Shown piece by piece: positions 1 to 11,132 of a stretch of DNA of 64,000 nucleotides. The stretch lies in contig NW_026526001.1 in the NCBI RefSeq assembly GCF_010183535.1, forward strand, positions 124,001 through 188,000, in the 5' to 3' direction. The notes beneath the pieces are model-generated. The model was not told the DNA's origin. It did not search any database and saw only the letters and a list, made by a program, of their open reading frames with translations. How positions within the stretch are numbered: the first letter of the stretch is position 1; every line of letters begins with the position of its first letter. A program made the translations under genes and the position numbers. The DNA comes from Caenorhabditis remanei (lineage: Eukaryota; Nematoda; Chromadorea; Rhabditida; Rhabditidae).

Positions 1-1390
1 ATAAAACCGAATTATGCGGGAATAACTTATCACAGACTTCAATAATCGATAAAACAACTGGAATATTACACAACTATTAACATTTCTATTTAATGCGGAA
101 TTCATTGACAACTGATTCGTATTTTGCGTCAGTGATTCACAAAATCCCAGCGTTCCAACTCGCCTTACTGTCTTCAAGTTTTCCTAAATTGATTTAAACA
201 TTATTGATACTGTTTTTGGTTTGCTCGTCGGCTTCCGTCATAAATTTTACAACGTGTGTCACTAATGCTTATCTTAATTCCATTTTACATAAAACTCTCA
301 GAATCCGATAACAAGATTAGTGAAAAAACAATGACATATGAATGCGAAACAGTTGGCAAAAACATGCTTTCCAAGATTTTCTAATCTTTTGCAAGAGTTG
401 TGATATGTGAACTAACAAAATGATGACATTTCATACCGATTGGAAGGGGGATAACTGTTGCAAATAAACTCAGAGCTGTAACTAAGGAATGGTCAGGTGG
501 AGATAAGGAATGTAACTTTTATCATTGGAAAACTGAGATAATGAAAATAATGGATATCATTTTTTTGCGGAGCGTCCTACTGTAAAGTAAGATTGGGATT
601 TCTGGATTCAAGGAGTTTGCGAAAAAATACGTGACTTTGATAATTTCTTATGTGTTGATTCTAAATTTAGAGACGATAAAAAAACAAGGAATGTCTGAAA
701 ACCAGTTCTCAGCAAGAAATAAACAATAAAAATGTACAGAATCCTCTTTTTAGGCAAAAATTGAAAAAAATCGAATATCCTGCTGAAAATTATGGCGTAA
801 AAAGGATTTATTAAGTACCTAATTGATTTGGAGTGGGAGTGATTTTTAAACTTTTCTTCAAGAGACGTTATCTTTGTCTCGAAGTTCTAAATCCACACGT
901 ATATAGTTAAAAATAACCATCATTTCCATTTGTTTGTTCTTGGCCCCATTTCTACTCAATAGAGGAGGGCTCAGCAATAACTGAATGACATTTGTCACTT
1001 TTGTGATCTCACATCCAGATTCCGGTGGAAGGATTTAATTGACTGACATCATATCTTTGCAAAAGTGAAAACTCCGGAAGTGGTCCTTATTAAAATACCC
1101 ACGGCTTTTCAGATGATGATGTCTGTGTGTTCCCTTCTAAATTCTCATTGTTCAGTTTGTTTAACTCAAATACTTCATTGTCCTTCATATCCCATTCCAA
1201 TCGTGGTAAATAACACATGTTACTCACTGAAATTCTCTCGCATTCTTCTCTTTTTCTTATTCTGAGTGTTTTTTGATCTTCTCACTTTTGGACTTGATCT
1301 CAAAATAGGCGTGGTCATGTTGAGAACATGATTTGTACCGAACAGCGGGCGGAGCCAATTTTCTCAAAATTTCTAATCTGAAAACGGGGC
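1..1390. other. Intergenic, no gene seen
   Basis: AT-rich sequence with short open frames only. I see no splice-supported coding region, repeat or RNA gene here. The last ~70 bases become rich in GGGCGG-type motifs that lead into the promoter of the gene at 1554. Confidence 0.5.
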
Positions 1391-1440
1391 GGAGTTTAGA
1401 GTAGAGCACGAAAGGGGCGGGGCGTATTGGTATAAAAACC
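1340..1440 (+). promoter_or_regulatory. Core promoter with GC boxes and TATA box
   Basis: Three GGGCGG-type motifs (around 1344, 1385 and 1415) are followed by TATAAAA at 1431-1437, about 120 bases before the ATG at 1554. The spacing fits a TATA-directed start near 1460. Similar GGGGCGGAGC boxes precede the gene at 27709. Function is inferred from motif and position only. Confidence 0.5.
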
Positions 1441-1553
1441 CGAATCTGCCCACTAATCACTCATCAGATCATCCTTCTGCCCATCTTCCTCCCTTGAAAC
1501 CCCTTGGAACCCTCTCTCCGAATTCCCTTGGAATCCCTCGAACTCTCTCTACG

Positions 1554-2030
1554 ATGAACCCCAAACTCATCTTCGCCTTCTTCTTGGCTCTCAATTTGGC
1601 CGTCTCAATCTTCGGCCTCAGCTGCTACAAAGTCAACGAATGGGAGACTTCAACGGTCCATGATCGCCATTTCTGCACTGCCTACTTCGAAATCGGAGAT
1701 GGCCATGCAAGATTCGGAGGATCGGAGACTCATCCAAAGGACCTCCCAAAGACTTTCGCCTTCGATTTCCTCAAAGAAGATGACTGCCAGCTTCAAGTAA
1801 GTTGAATTACAAAAGAGACGAAAACATCTCTATAATATAAATTATTGCAGACTGACGTACCCATCATGACTATACCCGGTGAGACCACGAGCATCTGGGT
1901 TTGCATCTGCTATGAGAGCTTCTGCAACTTCCCCTTCAGCTTCGAGGAATTCTCCCGTCGAGGCCACACTCTTCGTCCATCCTTCGTCCCTTCGCTGATG
2001 CATGATGATGATTCTACCGGACACCACTAA
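1554..2030 (+). CDS. Small secreted cysteine-rich protein (two exons)
   Basis: Two exons (1554-1796 and 1851-2030) joined by a 54-bp GT-AG intron encode 140 aa. The start is the ATG at 1554; upstream frames offer only TTG. Residues 1-21 form a clear signal peptide (hydrophobic core IFAFFLALNLAVSIFG). The mature protein starts near LSCYK and contains a CIC and a final CN in a cluster late in the protein. The LxCY start and CxC..CN end resemble Ly-6/three-finger or related nematode secreted domains, but the cysteine count is low and I do not claim the family. The C-terminus is His/Asp-rich (HDDDSTGHH). A TATA box lies 120 bp upstream and an AATAAA at 2157-2162 about 130 bp downstream, so the transcription unit looks complete. 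Role unknown; an extracellular signalling or defence peptide is possible. Confidence 0.8.
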
Positions 2031-2156
2031 CTGCTTGCTCTCCTGGACCCCATTGCCCTCTCTCTAGTCTCCCGTCATGAATTCTCGTCTCAATGTGCAC
2101 ACCTGATCACATTATCACTCATTTAACCTTTCTCTGTCATTCAACCTACCCGCTTG

Positions 2157-2162
2157 AATAAA
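2157..2162 (+). terminator. Polyadenylation signal AATAAA
   Basis: A canonical AATAAA follows the stop codon of the secreted protein gene by ~125 bases, in the position expected of a nematode 3' UTR end. Confidence 0.5.
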
Positions 2163-2689
2163 GCCTGTTGATCAAGCCCGTGTTTTGGTGTTGCCAAATT
2201 TCGATGGAGAAAGCGTGAAATGAATGAATATACTTGGGGCTTCAGAAACGAGAAACAAAATGGAATCAACTTCTAAGGATTTCAGTTTTTGGCTTCGGTT
2301 TCCTCCTTGAACTCGGTCTCTTCTTCGTTTGGGTTCTCTTCTGATCTCTGATTCTTTTTCACGGGGGATTCTCTCTAATGAAAGACAAAAAGAATGAAAA
2401 TGTGAAGTTTTCAAGATAAACTTCGATTACGCGTATCTTCAAGTCGGATGCAAGAGAAGGAGGACTTATGGTATGGACTGGAATAATAGAGAACACGAGC
2501 GGGGCACTATTTTTTAAAAGTTTGATTACGAATACTGAGAGGCTGGCACTAGGAGAGTCTTAAAACGGGGCATTATATTGAGAAGATTGTGTAATAGGAA
2601 CAGATTCATAATTAGGATAGTTATAACTACAAATAACATAACAACCTTTACGAAAACATTCCCAGCCGTTTCGTAATACGAAACAGAGG

Positions 2690-2925
2690 TTCACGTGATC
2701 TGGGCCGACACTCAGCCTTCAACACCTACGTTCTTCCAGTTCTTGAATATTGCTCCGCTGTTTCTTCTCCTACACCCTCTGGCTTACTCTCTCATAAACT
2801 AGAAAAATCTCTTCGATATTTCACCAGAAAAGTTCTTCAAAGGAGAAACATTCGCTACACCTTCTACCTAAACCGTCTTGAGATTCTTGACTTATACTCC
2901 CTCCGTCACCGTCGTTTTTAAAAAA
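2690..2925 (+). pseudogene. Non-LTR retrotransposon RT C-terminal fragment
   Basis: Plus-strand translation reads YVLPVLEYCSAVSSP, then a LEKSLRYFTRKVL stretch, then LNRLEILDLYSLRHRRF and a stop near 2920. The pattern Y-x-P-x-LEYCS-x-x-x-SP, LE...RyFTRkv, RLeiLdLySLrhRR is the conserved region just after the reverse transcriptase domain of CR1/jockey-type elements. Nothing upstream restores the RT palm (no xADD), so this is a 5'-truncated remnant. It should be inert. Confidence 0.6.
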
Positions 2926-3409
2926 GAATTGGAACCAACTATACAAACTCATACTCATCAATACAAAATTGGAAAAAAAACGTAAATTCCATATATAGAA
3001 TTCAATCGCCGTAGCTTTCTATACTGTTTTCCGTTTCCACCACATTCTAATGAACTTTTAGTGTCTAACAAATATAGTTTTATGCTGGTCCCTTGACAGT
3101 CCGCTCGTTGAAACAATGGTTTCTTCGGTGGTCAACCAAATGCCGAGTTTGGAAAATTTTTTTGTTTCTAGATGCATTGGTTTCAAAATTCAAAGATCCT
3201 AATAAGAAATTAACCGAAATTTATAGACTTTATCTTGTTCTGACATTTTAGTTTTTGGTCAGAATGTTAAAGACAAAAAAAGTATGATCCGACAATCGAC
3301 AGCAGCGAGAAATCATTGTTCAGCTGGGTTCAAGCAGATTACAGAAATTTGCAATTGAATCCAAACAGTTGTTTTTTTTTCACGTTTTCAGTAGTAAATG
3401 GAGTCATGT

Positions 3410-4570
3410 TATCAGCCTGCTTGGTTTTATCACGAAAAACATCCTGAAGATGTTCTTCTCAGTCTTGCTATAGCTCAAAGCTTCCCTCAACTTTTTCAAT
3501 GCATCCTCAGCAGACTTCACACGATTTGTTCTGACGGAGAGCAGAGTCCAATTCTCCTCTCTATTTGTTGAAGTTACGGGTACTGTACTGATCCTTCAAC
3601 GAGTGGAAACGTCTCTGAGCGTCTTCAAAATTAATTTCTTTCTGGACAAGATTACCCTTGCTCTCAGGAAGTTCCTCTTTCCAACGGCGAACTTGGGAGA
3701 TCACTGAATTTTATGAAATCAGGTCTGAATTAGTTAAATAGATCTGTGAAACTCACAGTCCCGGACTCTTTGTAAAATGATCGATTCTATCATTGTCAGC
3801 TTGAAAATGTTCCTTCAATGCAGTGTTGTTGGTCTCCGAAGCCTTAGCTTTAGAGCGGACAGTGTATGCAGCCCTCTCCTATTTCAGGATCTTATTCATT
3901 TGATGGGTTTTCTACTATAGACAAATCAGATGGTTGAATAGGTATCAACTGGACTTTTGAATTGAATGACGTGTGGGCGTTGGCTTGGAGTAGATTTTCC
4001 AAGTGGAGGAGTCAATGGGTCCAATGCAAAAGTCGAACGTGGATAGAATCTGGAAAAGCTCTTCTTGTTGACAAATCACTCACTAAATGGCAGAATTTTT
4101 TTAAAGTAAGAAAACTTCAACTCACCCAACAGAACGATTTCCACCATGAACGATTACATGGATGTTGTTGTCACCCTAGCTGTTACGGATATCAAGACCG
4201 TTGGATCCAATACGTCCAATACCGTTGACCATGAAGCGATTGACATACCCACGCCGGCGACGACGTTCCCCATCAAGTTGGTCACAAAGAATGACAATTT
4301 GGTCTCCGAGCTGCTGGAATGTGATTGCGATGAATGCGCTCACGGTTCTCATTAACTTTCTCGACCTGTAAATAGTTATTTTTAAGAATCCCTGAGTTTG
4401 TTCATGCTGTACCTATCCCTTATCTTGGCGAATTCTGATGAAAGCAGTTCTGGTTGAGTTCCTTGTTTTCACGCTCCATAGCATAGAACGGCCTCACGCT
4501 GAAAAGCAGTCTCGCGAATGGCGGCGTCTGTGCGACGTTTTTCTCTTTCAAGCTGTAAATTGTTATTATT
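3410..4570 (-). pseudogene. Decayed coiled-coil protein gene fragments
   Basis: Several minus-strand segments read as charged heptad-like protein: around 3590-3720 (QVRRWKEELPESKG then a Glu/Gln-rich run), around 3770-3870 (RSKAKASETNNTALKEHF) and around 4480-4560 (KLEREKRRTDAAIRETAFQ). They are split by introns with plausible splice sites and by stop codons and frame changes, so no continuous product can be built. The composition suggests a filament or other coiled-coil protein. I do not recognise the family. It may be a relic of a segmental duplication. Confidence 0.3.
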
Positions 4571-4799
4571 CGTTTAATAACTAAAGATCAGATCACTTAC
4601 AAAACCAATCCATGTGAAGTTCTGAGAGTCCTATCTCTGCCGAGTCTACTGGTTTTCTATATCTTAAACGCAGCGTCTCCTGAAATTTTAAATAATGATT
4701 ATGGAGTCTAGTTGGACCTGTTATATCAAACTTACTTTTGAAACACTTTTCTTCTGAAATTCGTGGAAAACGGTTTTTCATTGTTTTTCCTGGGAGTCG

Positions 4800-6480
4800 T
4801 CAAACTTCTTCAGATCTTTTTTTTAGCACTTCAACATGTTTTGGCGGTCTTGGCGGTATTAGAAGGTCGCAACTACATGTTTTGCACCTGGAAAAATTTT
4901 TTTTTGATAAATGTTGTGTGATAAATTATGATAAAAAATCATAGCTTCCAAGTTGTTTTTTTAGTACAAATTTGTGAAATTTCAGCCAGCTAAATTTTGT
5001 CATTGTTACCTACATATGAGGTTTCTTTCAACGTGTAGCAAAGATGAAAATTAAAAACTTACCGTCAATCAATTTACATTTGAATCGCCGATTTCTTCTG
5101 CTATTCTCTCATCCAATCGTTATAAATAGCCGTTCCTTCAAACAAATAATTTATGAAAATATTGAAATAGTCTTCAAGATTTTCAACGACAGCAATTGAA
5201 TAATTTCTTTGAAAAAAAATCAACTTTCAATTCTGTTGGTTGAAGTAAAGGGGAGAAAGAGAAAACAACCCACAACGTCAATGTGTGCGCTTGCCTGATT
5301 AGCGGGCCGTTCGGTTGTCTTGTGCACTCCCGGACACCTATATGTTGGCAGACGGTGGCCCGAGGTGTTCGATAAAGAGAAATAGTGTGTCGCATAATAG
5401 AAACACAAAGAAAATAGAGAAAAACGGCCTCGTGGTTCAGTTGCCGCATCGTTTCTTAATACTCTTCGTAACGAAGAAAAAAGAGGGGACGAATAATAAG
5501 AAGACGTAGAAGAGACGAGGAAAATAAAACACGTGAAGAAATCGAAATAAAAGACAAACGATTTGATCAAGACAACATCAATTGTCTTTCGCGAGTCACG
5601 AGAAACAAAATACATTTTTAAAAAATTTGAAAAATGTTGTTTATTCTTGTTTTGCGAATTCCCAATGTCGAAAGAAACACTCCGAAAAACAAAAAAAAAC
5701 ACACACGATTTCGTTTAAAGTTTTCACTATTCCTCATCTTCAATAAAATAGTAACATCGCGTTACCGTTATGTAAAAATCTTCGCTCAAAAAAAAAGAAA
5801 GAAGATTATCACTTTCTACAACTTGCGTGCCTCTGTTGCGTTTTTTATTTGAAAGGAAAGAAAAGAAGTGTGAAGACGGATTGCGTGTGGGTGGAGGCGC
5901 GTTTCGAACCCGGTAATATATTAATTAAGGGGTTGGAAGCGGCAAGATGATTATTGTGGCCTTTTTTAATGACAACGTGGATAACATAGTACAAAAATCT
6001 CAATCTCTCTCAGCATGGCATTAAAATTCTCGTTTTCAGTTGACTGCAACGAGCTGAATTGATCATTGTCATAAAGTCAGTGGTTTTCTTTATGAAACAT
6101 CACTAATATCCCGATATTCAAGTATAATCTTCTCATAGACGAAGGAACACAAAAAACGCTATTAGATAAAGTTTTTGAGACAAAGAGATAGTGGCTAAGA
6201 GAGTCGATCACTCATCAATTGGAGAAACTTTTTTTCGACAAAAATCTTTTACAGGGAATGGGAAAATAGCTTGGTTTTTGATTATCCATTAGAAACTAAA
6301 GTTTTTCTGGATCATTTTATAGGTAACCAACAATGTATCTAAAGGAAATTAGAGAAAATTTCTAAAAAAGTACACGAAAAGCAGAAAAATAAACAGTATT
6401 TTCTGTTAAATTCACTCTGTCAATATTATAAACCACATTTTCTGGTTTGGTTGGAGGGACCAACCGCTTCGTCCAAAAGT
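4800..6480. other. Non-coding stretch
   Basis: A/T-rich with poly-A and poly-T runs. Open frames on both strands overlap, lack domain signatures and have low-complexity composition. I see no gene or repeat I can support. Confidence 0.4.
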
Positions 6481-6482
6481 TT

Positions 6483-6499
6483 CGCTCCCGGGTGGGCTC

Positions 6500-6535
<36 letters not shown>

Positions 6536-6555
6536 GCCTATTGCGCCACGGAAGC
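6483..6555 (-). tRNA. tRNA-Asn: tRNA-Asn (GTT anticodon)
   Basis: The minus strand folds as a 73-nt tRNA. The acceptor stem GCTTCCG pairs with CGGGAGC (one G-T pair), with discriminator G. The anticodon arm TTCGGCTGTTAACCGAA carries GTT. The T arm contains GGTTCGAGCCC (internal B box). The A-box region TGGCGCAATAGGC is present. A TTTT run lies a few bases downstream and would terminate RNA polymerase III. No intron. It looks intact and should decode AAC/AAT. Confidence 0.93.
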
Positions 6556-6887
6556 TCATGTACCCCGACAGAAAAGGGAAAACATAAAAGTGGGAAAACC
6601 GGCGAAGGGAAAAAGAAACGAAAGAGAGAAGCACCACAAGAATCAAAAGATCACCGCCACTATGTAAGAGACGCAGAATAGCTAGAGAGACCACTGTTTT
6701 CAAAAAGTAACTCATTTAAGAGGCACTATCTGTAATAGTGAGAATGTTTGTGTTAGGCCTTGGCACAGTTGCAAAAAGTTGTTTCAATCCGAACTCTTTT
6801 TGCAGCAAATATACTCCTATGGTAGTGATTCACAAACAATAAGTCACCAGTCCCCTATGACGTCATCATAGGAAAATATGACCAATA

Positions 6888-7813
6888 CAGGGTGGCTAAT
6901 AAGTATACGACGCTCTTAATTCTTGGATATTCGGCGGGAAAACGCTTGAATCAACAAAAAAACCTTATTAATAGTTGGAATATTCAAAATAGATTTAGTA
7001 TACGAAAGGAATTCGAAGTTGGATACTTTGCCTTTGATACAGGCCATCAGACGTAAGACGCCAAAATCGCCTGTGCGCCGCAGGTAGTCGACGTTGACTT
7101 CGTCTCATATCTTCTGAAGGGCGGTCTTGAGAGCAACGGCCGTGTTGTAGGAGATTCCTGATAACTCGCTCTCCAAATATTCCCATACGACAAAATCCAT
7201 CGGATTGAGATCCGCCGACGAGGAAGGCCTAAAGTCGTTGTTCCAGCAGCCAGGAAAATGAGAGAGATGATGAATTTTGTTGATTTGGAACTGTGGGACG
7301 TAGCCCAATCTTGTTGAAAGATGAAAAAGAGTTCAGTAGAGTGTTGAGCTGTGCAGAGGAACAAAACATCCTTCAAAGCCAAGTTTTGGAAGACCCCGAG
7401 TTAATTTTCGCATTTTTAAAAATAAAAACTAACGAAGTTCTACCGTAAGATGTCACCGCGGCCCAGACCATTGCAGTTTTAGAAAAAAAGGTAATTAGGG
7501 GCCTGGTAACGTTAAGGGGGCCTACTATCACCTTTTGATAACAAAAGTTTCTGCTTTTGACGGTTGGAAAAAGGTTCAATAATACAATGTTTATCATAAG
7601 TCCAGATAACGCCCGATACGCGGCGCACAGGCGATTTTGGCGTCTTACGTCTGATGGCCTGTATCAAAGGCAAAGTATCCAACTTCGAATTCCTTTTGTA
7701 TACTAAATCTATTTTGAACATTACAACTATTAATAACGTTTTTTTGTTGATTCAAGCGTTTTCCCGCCGAATATCCAAGAATTATGAGCGTCGTATACTT
7801 ATTAGCCACCCTG
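6888..7813 (-). mobile_element. Degenerate mariner element with 194-bp inverted repeats
   Basis: A 926-bp insertion flanked by a TA duplication (6886-6887 and 7814-7815). Terminal repeats begin CAGGGTGGCTAATAAGTATA, and the arms 6888-7081 and 7620-7813 match with only a few differences. Between them the minus strand keeps pieces of a mariner-type transposase. TA insertion and these motifs fit the Tc1/mariner superfamily. The central coding part is much shorter than a full ~345-aa transposase, so the copy is dead. Confidence 0.88.
7083..7600 (-). pseudogene. Mariner transposase remnant
   Basis: The minus strand reads AMVWAAVTSYGRTSLVFI (compare the mariner VMVWG.V..dGk..LvFi block) and, in another frame, GYVPQF then SSSADLNPMDFVVWEYLE (the block carrying the last catalytic Asp of the D,D34D triad). 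Frame changes and stop codons separate the blocks. The N-terminal DNA-binding region is missing. The product would be non-functional. Confidence 0.75.
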
Positions 7814-10438
7814 TAATTGACTTTTCACCCAAAAATTCACAAAAATTTTAATTTTCCAGATAACTTTGCGAAACTTTCGGTACATGTTAGGAGTGTACTT
7901 GACTACCTTTACACAAATTTCCAGCCCTCTAGACACCCCAGAAACCGTTCAAGTAAATTTTATTTTTATGTTTTATCAACTTTTCTCAAAAAATCCCTCT
8001 AGAAGCCATAAAATTTTAAATCGTATTCATATTCCCCGCAAAGTGTTCTATCAAATCCAATTAAAATCATCAAAAAGTGGGTGGACCATTTTGAGATATT
8101 TCGATTTTTTCAAAAATCACATAAGGGTCCCCCCTTATGAAAATTTTTTTTTGGTAAAAAATTTGAAAAAAAAATTTGTTACGAAAATGATTAGAATATT
8201 AATAACACACGTGAAGTAAACCAATTCCAAGATTTTACACCTCAGAAATTGGTTTGAACAGATTTCGTCATTTTCTTCATCAAAATTTTTACCCATTTTT
8301 TGACGTTTTCATCAATAATTTGTACAGAAGCCATAAAATTTCAACTGGTGTACTAAATTCCCGCAATATGTAACATACGATCCAGTTAAAATCATCAGAA
8401 AACAAGTGGACCATTTTGAGATATTTTCATTTATTTTGAAAATCACATAAGGGTCCCCCCCATGGAAAGAAAATTTTATCTAAAAAATAAGTCGACATTA
8501 TTTTTATGTAAAAACGTTCAGAGCTTTGATTAAATATCACAAAATTATTTGTATAAAAGTTTTGAACGTTTTTACATAAAAATAATGTCGACTTATTTTT
8601 TAGATAAAATTTTCTTTCCATGGGGGGGACCCTTATGTGATTTTCAAAATAAATGAAAATATCTCAAAATGGTCCACTTGTTTTCTGATGATTTTAATTG
8701 GATCGTATGTTACATATTGCGGGAATTTAGTAATTTAGTACACTAGTTGAAATTTTATGGCTTCTGTACAAATTATTGATGAAAACGTCAAAAAATGGGT
8801 AAAAATTTTGATGAAGAAAATGACGAAATCTGTTCAAACCAATTTCTGAGGTGTAAAATCTTGGAATTGATTTACTTCACGTGTGTTATTAATATTCTAA
8901 TCATTTTCGTAACAAATTTTTTTTCAAATTTTTTACCAAAAAAAAATTTTCATAAGGGGGGACCCTTATGTGATTTTTGAAAAAATCGAAATATCTCAAA
9001 ATGGTCCACCCACTTTTTGATGATTTTAATTGGATTTGATAGAACACTTTGCGGGGAATATGAATACGATTTGAAATTTTATGGCTTCTAGAGGGATTTT
9101 TTGAGAAAAGTTGATAAAACATAAGAATTAAATTTACTTGAACGGTTTCTGGGGTGTCTAGAGGGCTGGAAATTTGTGTAAAGGTAGTCAAGTACACTCC
9201 TAACATGTACCGAAAGTTTCGCAGAGTTATCTGGAAAATTAAAATTTTTATGAATTTTTGGGTGAAAAGTCAATTATTGGTCATATTTTCCTAGGATGAC
9301 GTCATAGGGGACTGGTGACATATTTTTTGTAAACCACTACCATAGGGGTACATATGCTGTAAAAAGAGTTCGGATTGAAACAACTTTTTGCAACTGTGCC
9401 AAGAGGAATCCTCATCTTACAGACAACGCTTCTTAATAGAAAAGCTAGTACAGTGCTCCACATAATGATACGCCACCCTTGAAAATTTCGAAAATCTCAA
9501 AAATGAGAAATGATGAAAATTCGTCCATAACCGTATTGAAAACTCTTTATGAGTAACATTTGTTAGTTGCATAACAAAAACAAGCTTGATATAGCGAATT
9601 GAGAAAATTCCAATTTTTCAATTTTTTCGTTTTTTCCAATCCACAAAATGATACGACACTTTCCATTTTTTGCATTATTTCTTTACTTTTCTTTGCATCG
9701 ATCAGATCAAAACCGTGTTTTCTGCTATTTTATTGCTCTTTACATTAATGGGTCCAAAACAATTGCCGGCCGATAATGAAAAATGCCAGATGGACCCTCA
9801 AACTGCACAGAACTCATCAACCAGTCGAATTTCAAAAGAAACAACCTGTTCGGGAGGTACACTCTGTCCATAGGTTGTGATTCCCGTAGATTATGGTACG
9901 AAGAGTATTTTGGAATGACATCCACGCTTTTGGACCGACACAAACGCAGAACCGTGCAGTTTGCTCCGAATTTAAGATCCACATGCTCTTAAAATCAATG
10001 TCAAAATGAGCTTTCTCGTGTCTGCAGAAACTTTTTATTGAGTTTTAGTTGAAAATCAGATTGGGAAACTCAGAGAAATGTGAAACGCATCGGCTATAAC
10101 AAAGGTTTATCGTAATAACCTCCTAAATTTGCCAAAAACTTACAAAGACGAAACTGAAGTTGAGTGAGGGTTACGGTGACTCCTCATTAAACTGAAAACC
10201 GGCTTATTCTTTTTGCAAATCATGTCGGCATTCTCGGTATTCAACTGTGTTGTCATAATTAAGTTTTTACTTATTGTTAATTATGATTTGAAAACCGCAT
10301 TCCACTTCAATGAGCTTACCGTAACCATCACTCAACTTCAGTTTCGTCTTTGTAAGTTTTTGGCAAATTTAGGAGGTTATTACGATCAACCTTTGTTATA
10401 GCCGATGCGTTTCACATTTCTCTGAGTTTCCCAATCTG

Positions 10439-11101
10439 TTTTGTGCCCATAAAGGAAGGGTTAGTCCCTTTAGGAGCACAAGCCAGGCAGGGTAGACATG
10501 AAGGGTGATAGATAACGGAGAGGAAGTGAAGGGAACGAAGAGACGACGGAGATAGTAAGGAGAGACGGTGACGAGAGGACTAAGAGAGTGTGTGATTAGA
10601 AGAAGGATAGAGAAAATACTAAGTTTATAGTGATTTTAGGCCTAAGTGTATGAAGAAGTGAGAAACCTGAAAAGAGAGAGAGAACGAAGAATTGGTGGTA
10701 ATTATAAAGATTTATTATTGTGGTTAAAGTGAGAACGCTTGGTGATTCGCGTTGTGAATGTTATTTATTATCATATTAGAAAACATATTAAATTAGGGAA
10801 AAACGTGAGAGACGTGACAGCGGTCCGTCGTCGTTCCAACCGATCCGATTCAAACTTGCCTCCGTCGACGGCAGCCCATCTCCACGGCAAGTGAGTCGCG
10901 ACGCAGAGAAATGTCCAGCAGAGCGCGGAAGCAGCAGGACAGTGCAGAGGAAAACAGAAGGAGGCGATTCCAGGGAAAAGGACGACGGGGAAGCTGAAAA
11001 GGGGGGTTAGAAGGGTGGAGCTTTGCTCCTTTTAACTGTTTGTGTGTTTAGGTATTATTATGTATCGTACACGACTTGTGAAATCAAGGGATTTCACAAC
11101 A
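10439..11101 (-). repeat. 3' LTR of the gag-only element
   Basis: A 663-bp LTR that on the minus strand starts TGTTGTGAAATCCC and ends GGGCACAAAA. It is intact and lines up with 15913-16559 plus 18335-18350. The start and end are set by the ATCTG duplication and by the adjoining primer-binding site at the other LTR. Confidence 0.88.
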
Positions 11102-11132
11102 CTCCCCGGGCGGGCGGCTCCGGCTAATGGAA

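Larger units (their letters stand above)
6759..9403. mobile_element. Large foldback (palindromic) DNA element
   Basis: The sequence starting CTTGGCACAGTTGCAAAAAG at 6759 is repeated in inverse orientation ending at 9403. The two arms can be followed base for base toward a centre near 8541, apart from the mariner insertion in the left arm. Without that insertion each arm is about 860 bp. Each arm holds two diverged copies of a ~230-bp motif containing a CACATAAGGGTCCCCCC box. Open frames in the arms simply mirror each other and do not look like protein. No transposase is present, so this is a non-autonomous foldback element. I could not define a target-site duplication with certainty (AGG appears on both flanks). 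Confidence 0.85.

Noticed and set aside
5183..5702. 160-aa minus-strand frame rich in Phe and Ser
   Set aside because: Low-complexity, no start context, splice sites or conserved pattern; likely chance.
5880..5925. tRNA-like B box (CGGGTTCGAA on the minus strand)
   Set aside because: Isolated 10-base similarity with no cloverleaf.
7866..9206. Mirror-image open frames of ~100 aa in the first foldback element
   Set aside because: They are the same sequence read from the two palindrome arms, lack domain features and are interrupted between arms. They are a result of base composition.
9670..9992. Possible transposase frame in the Tc1-like foldback (about 70-80 aa on each strand)
   Set aside because: The frames occur as inverse copies in both arms and show no DDE or helix-turn-helix pattern I can recognise.
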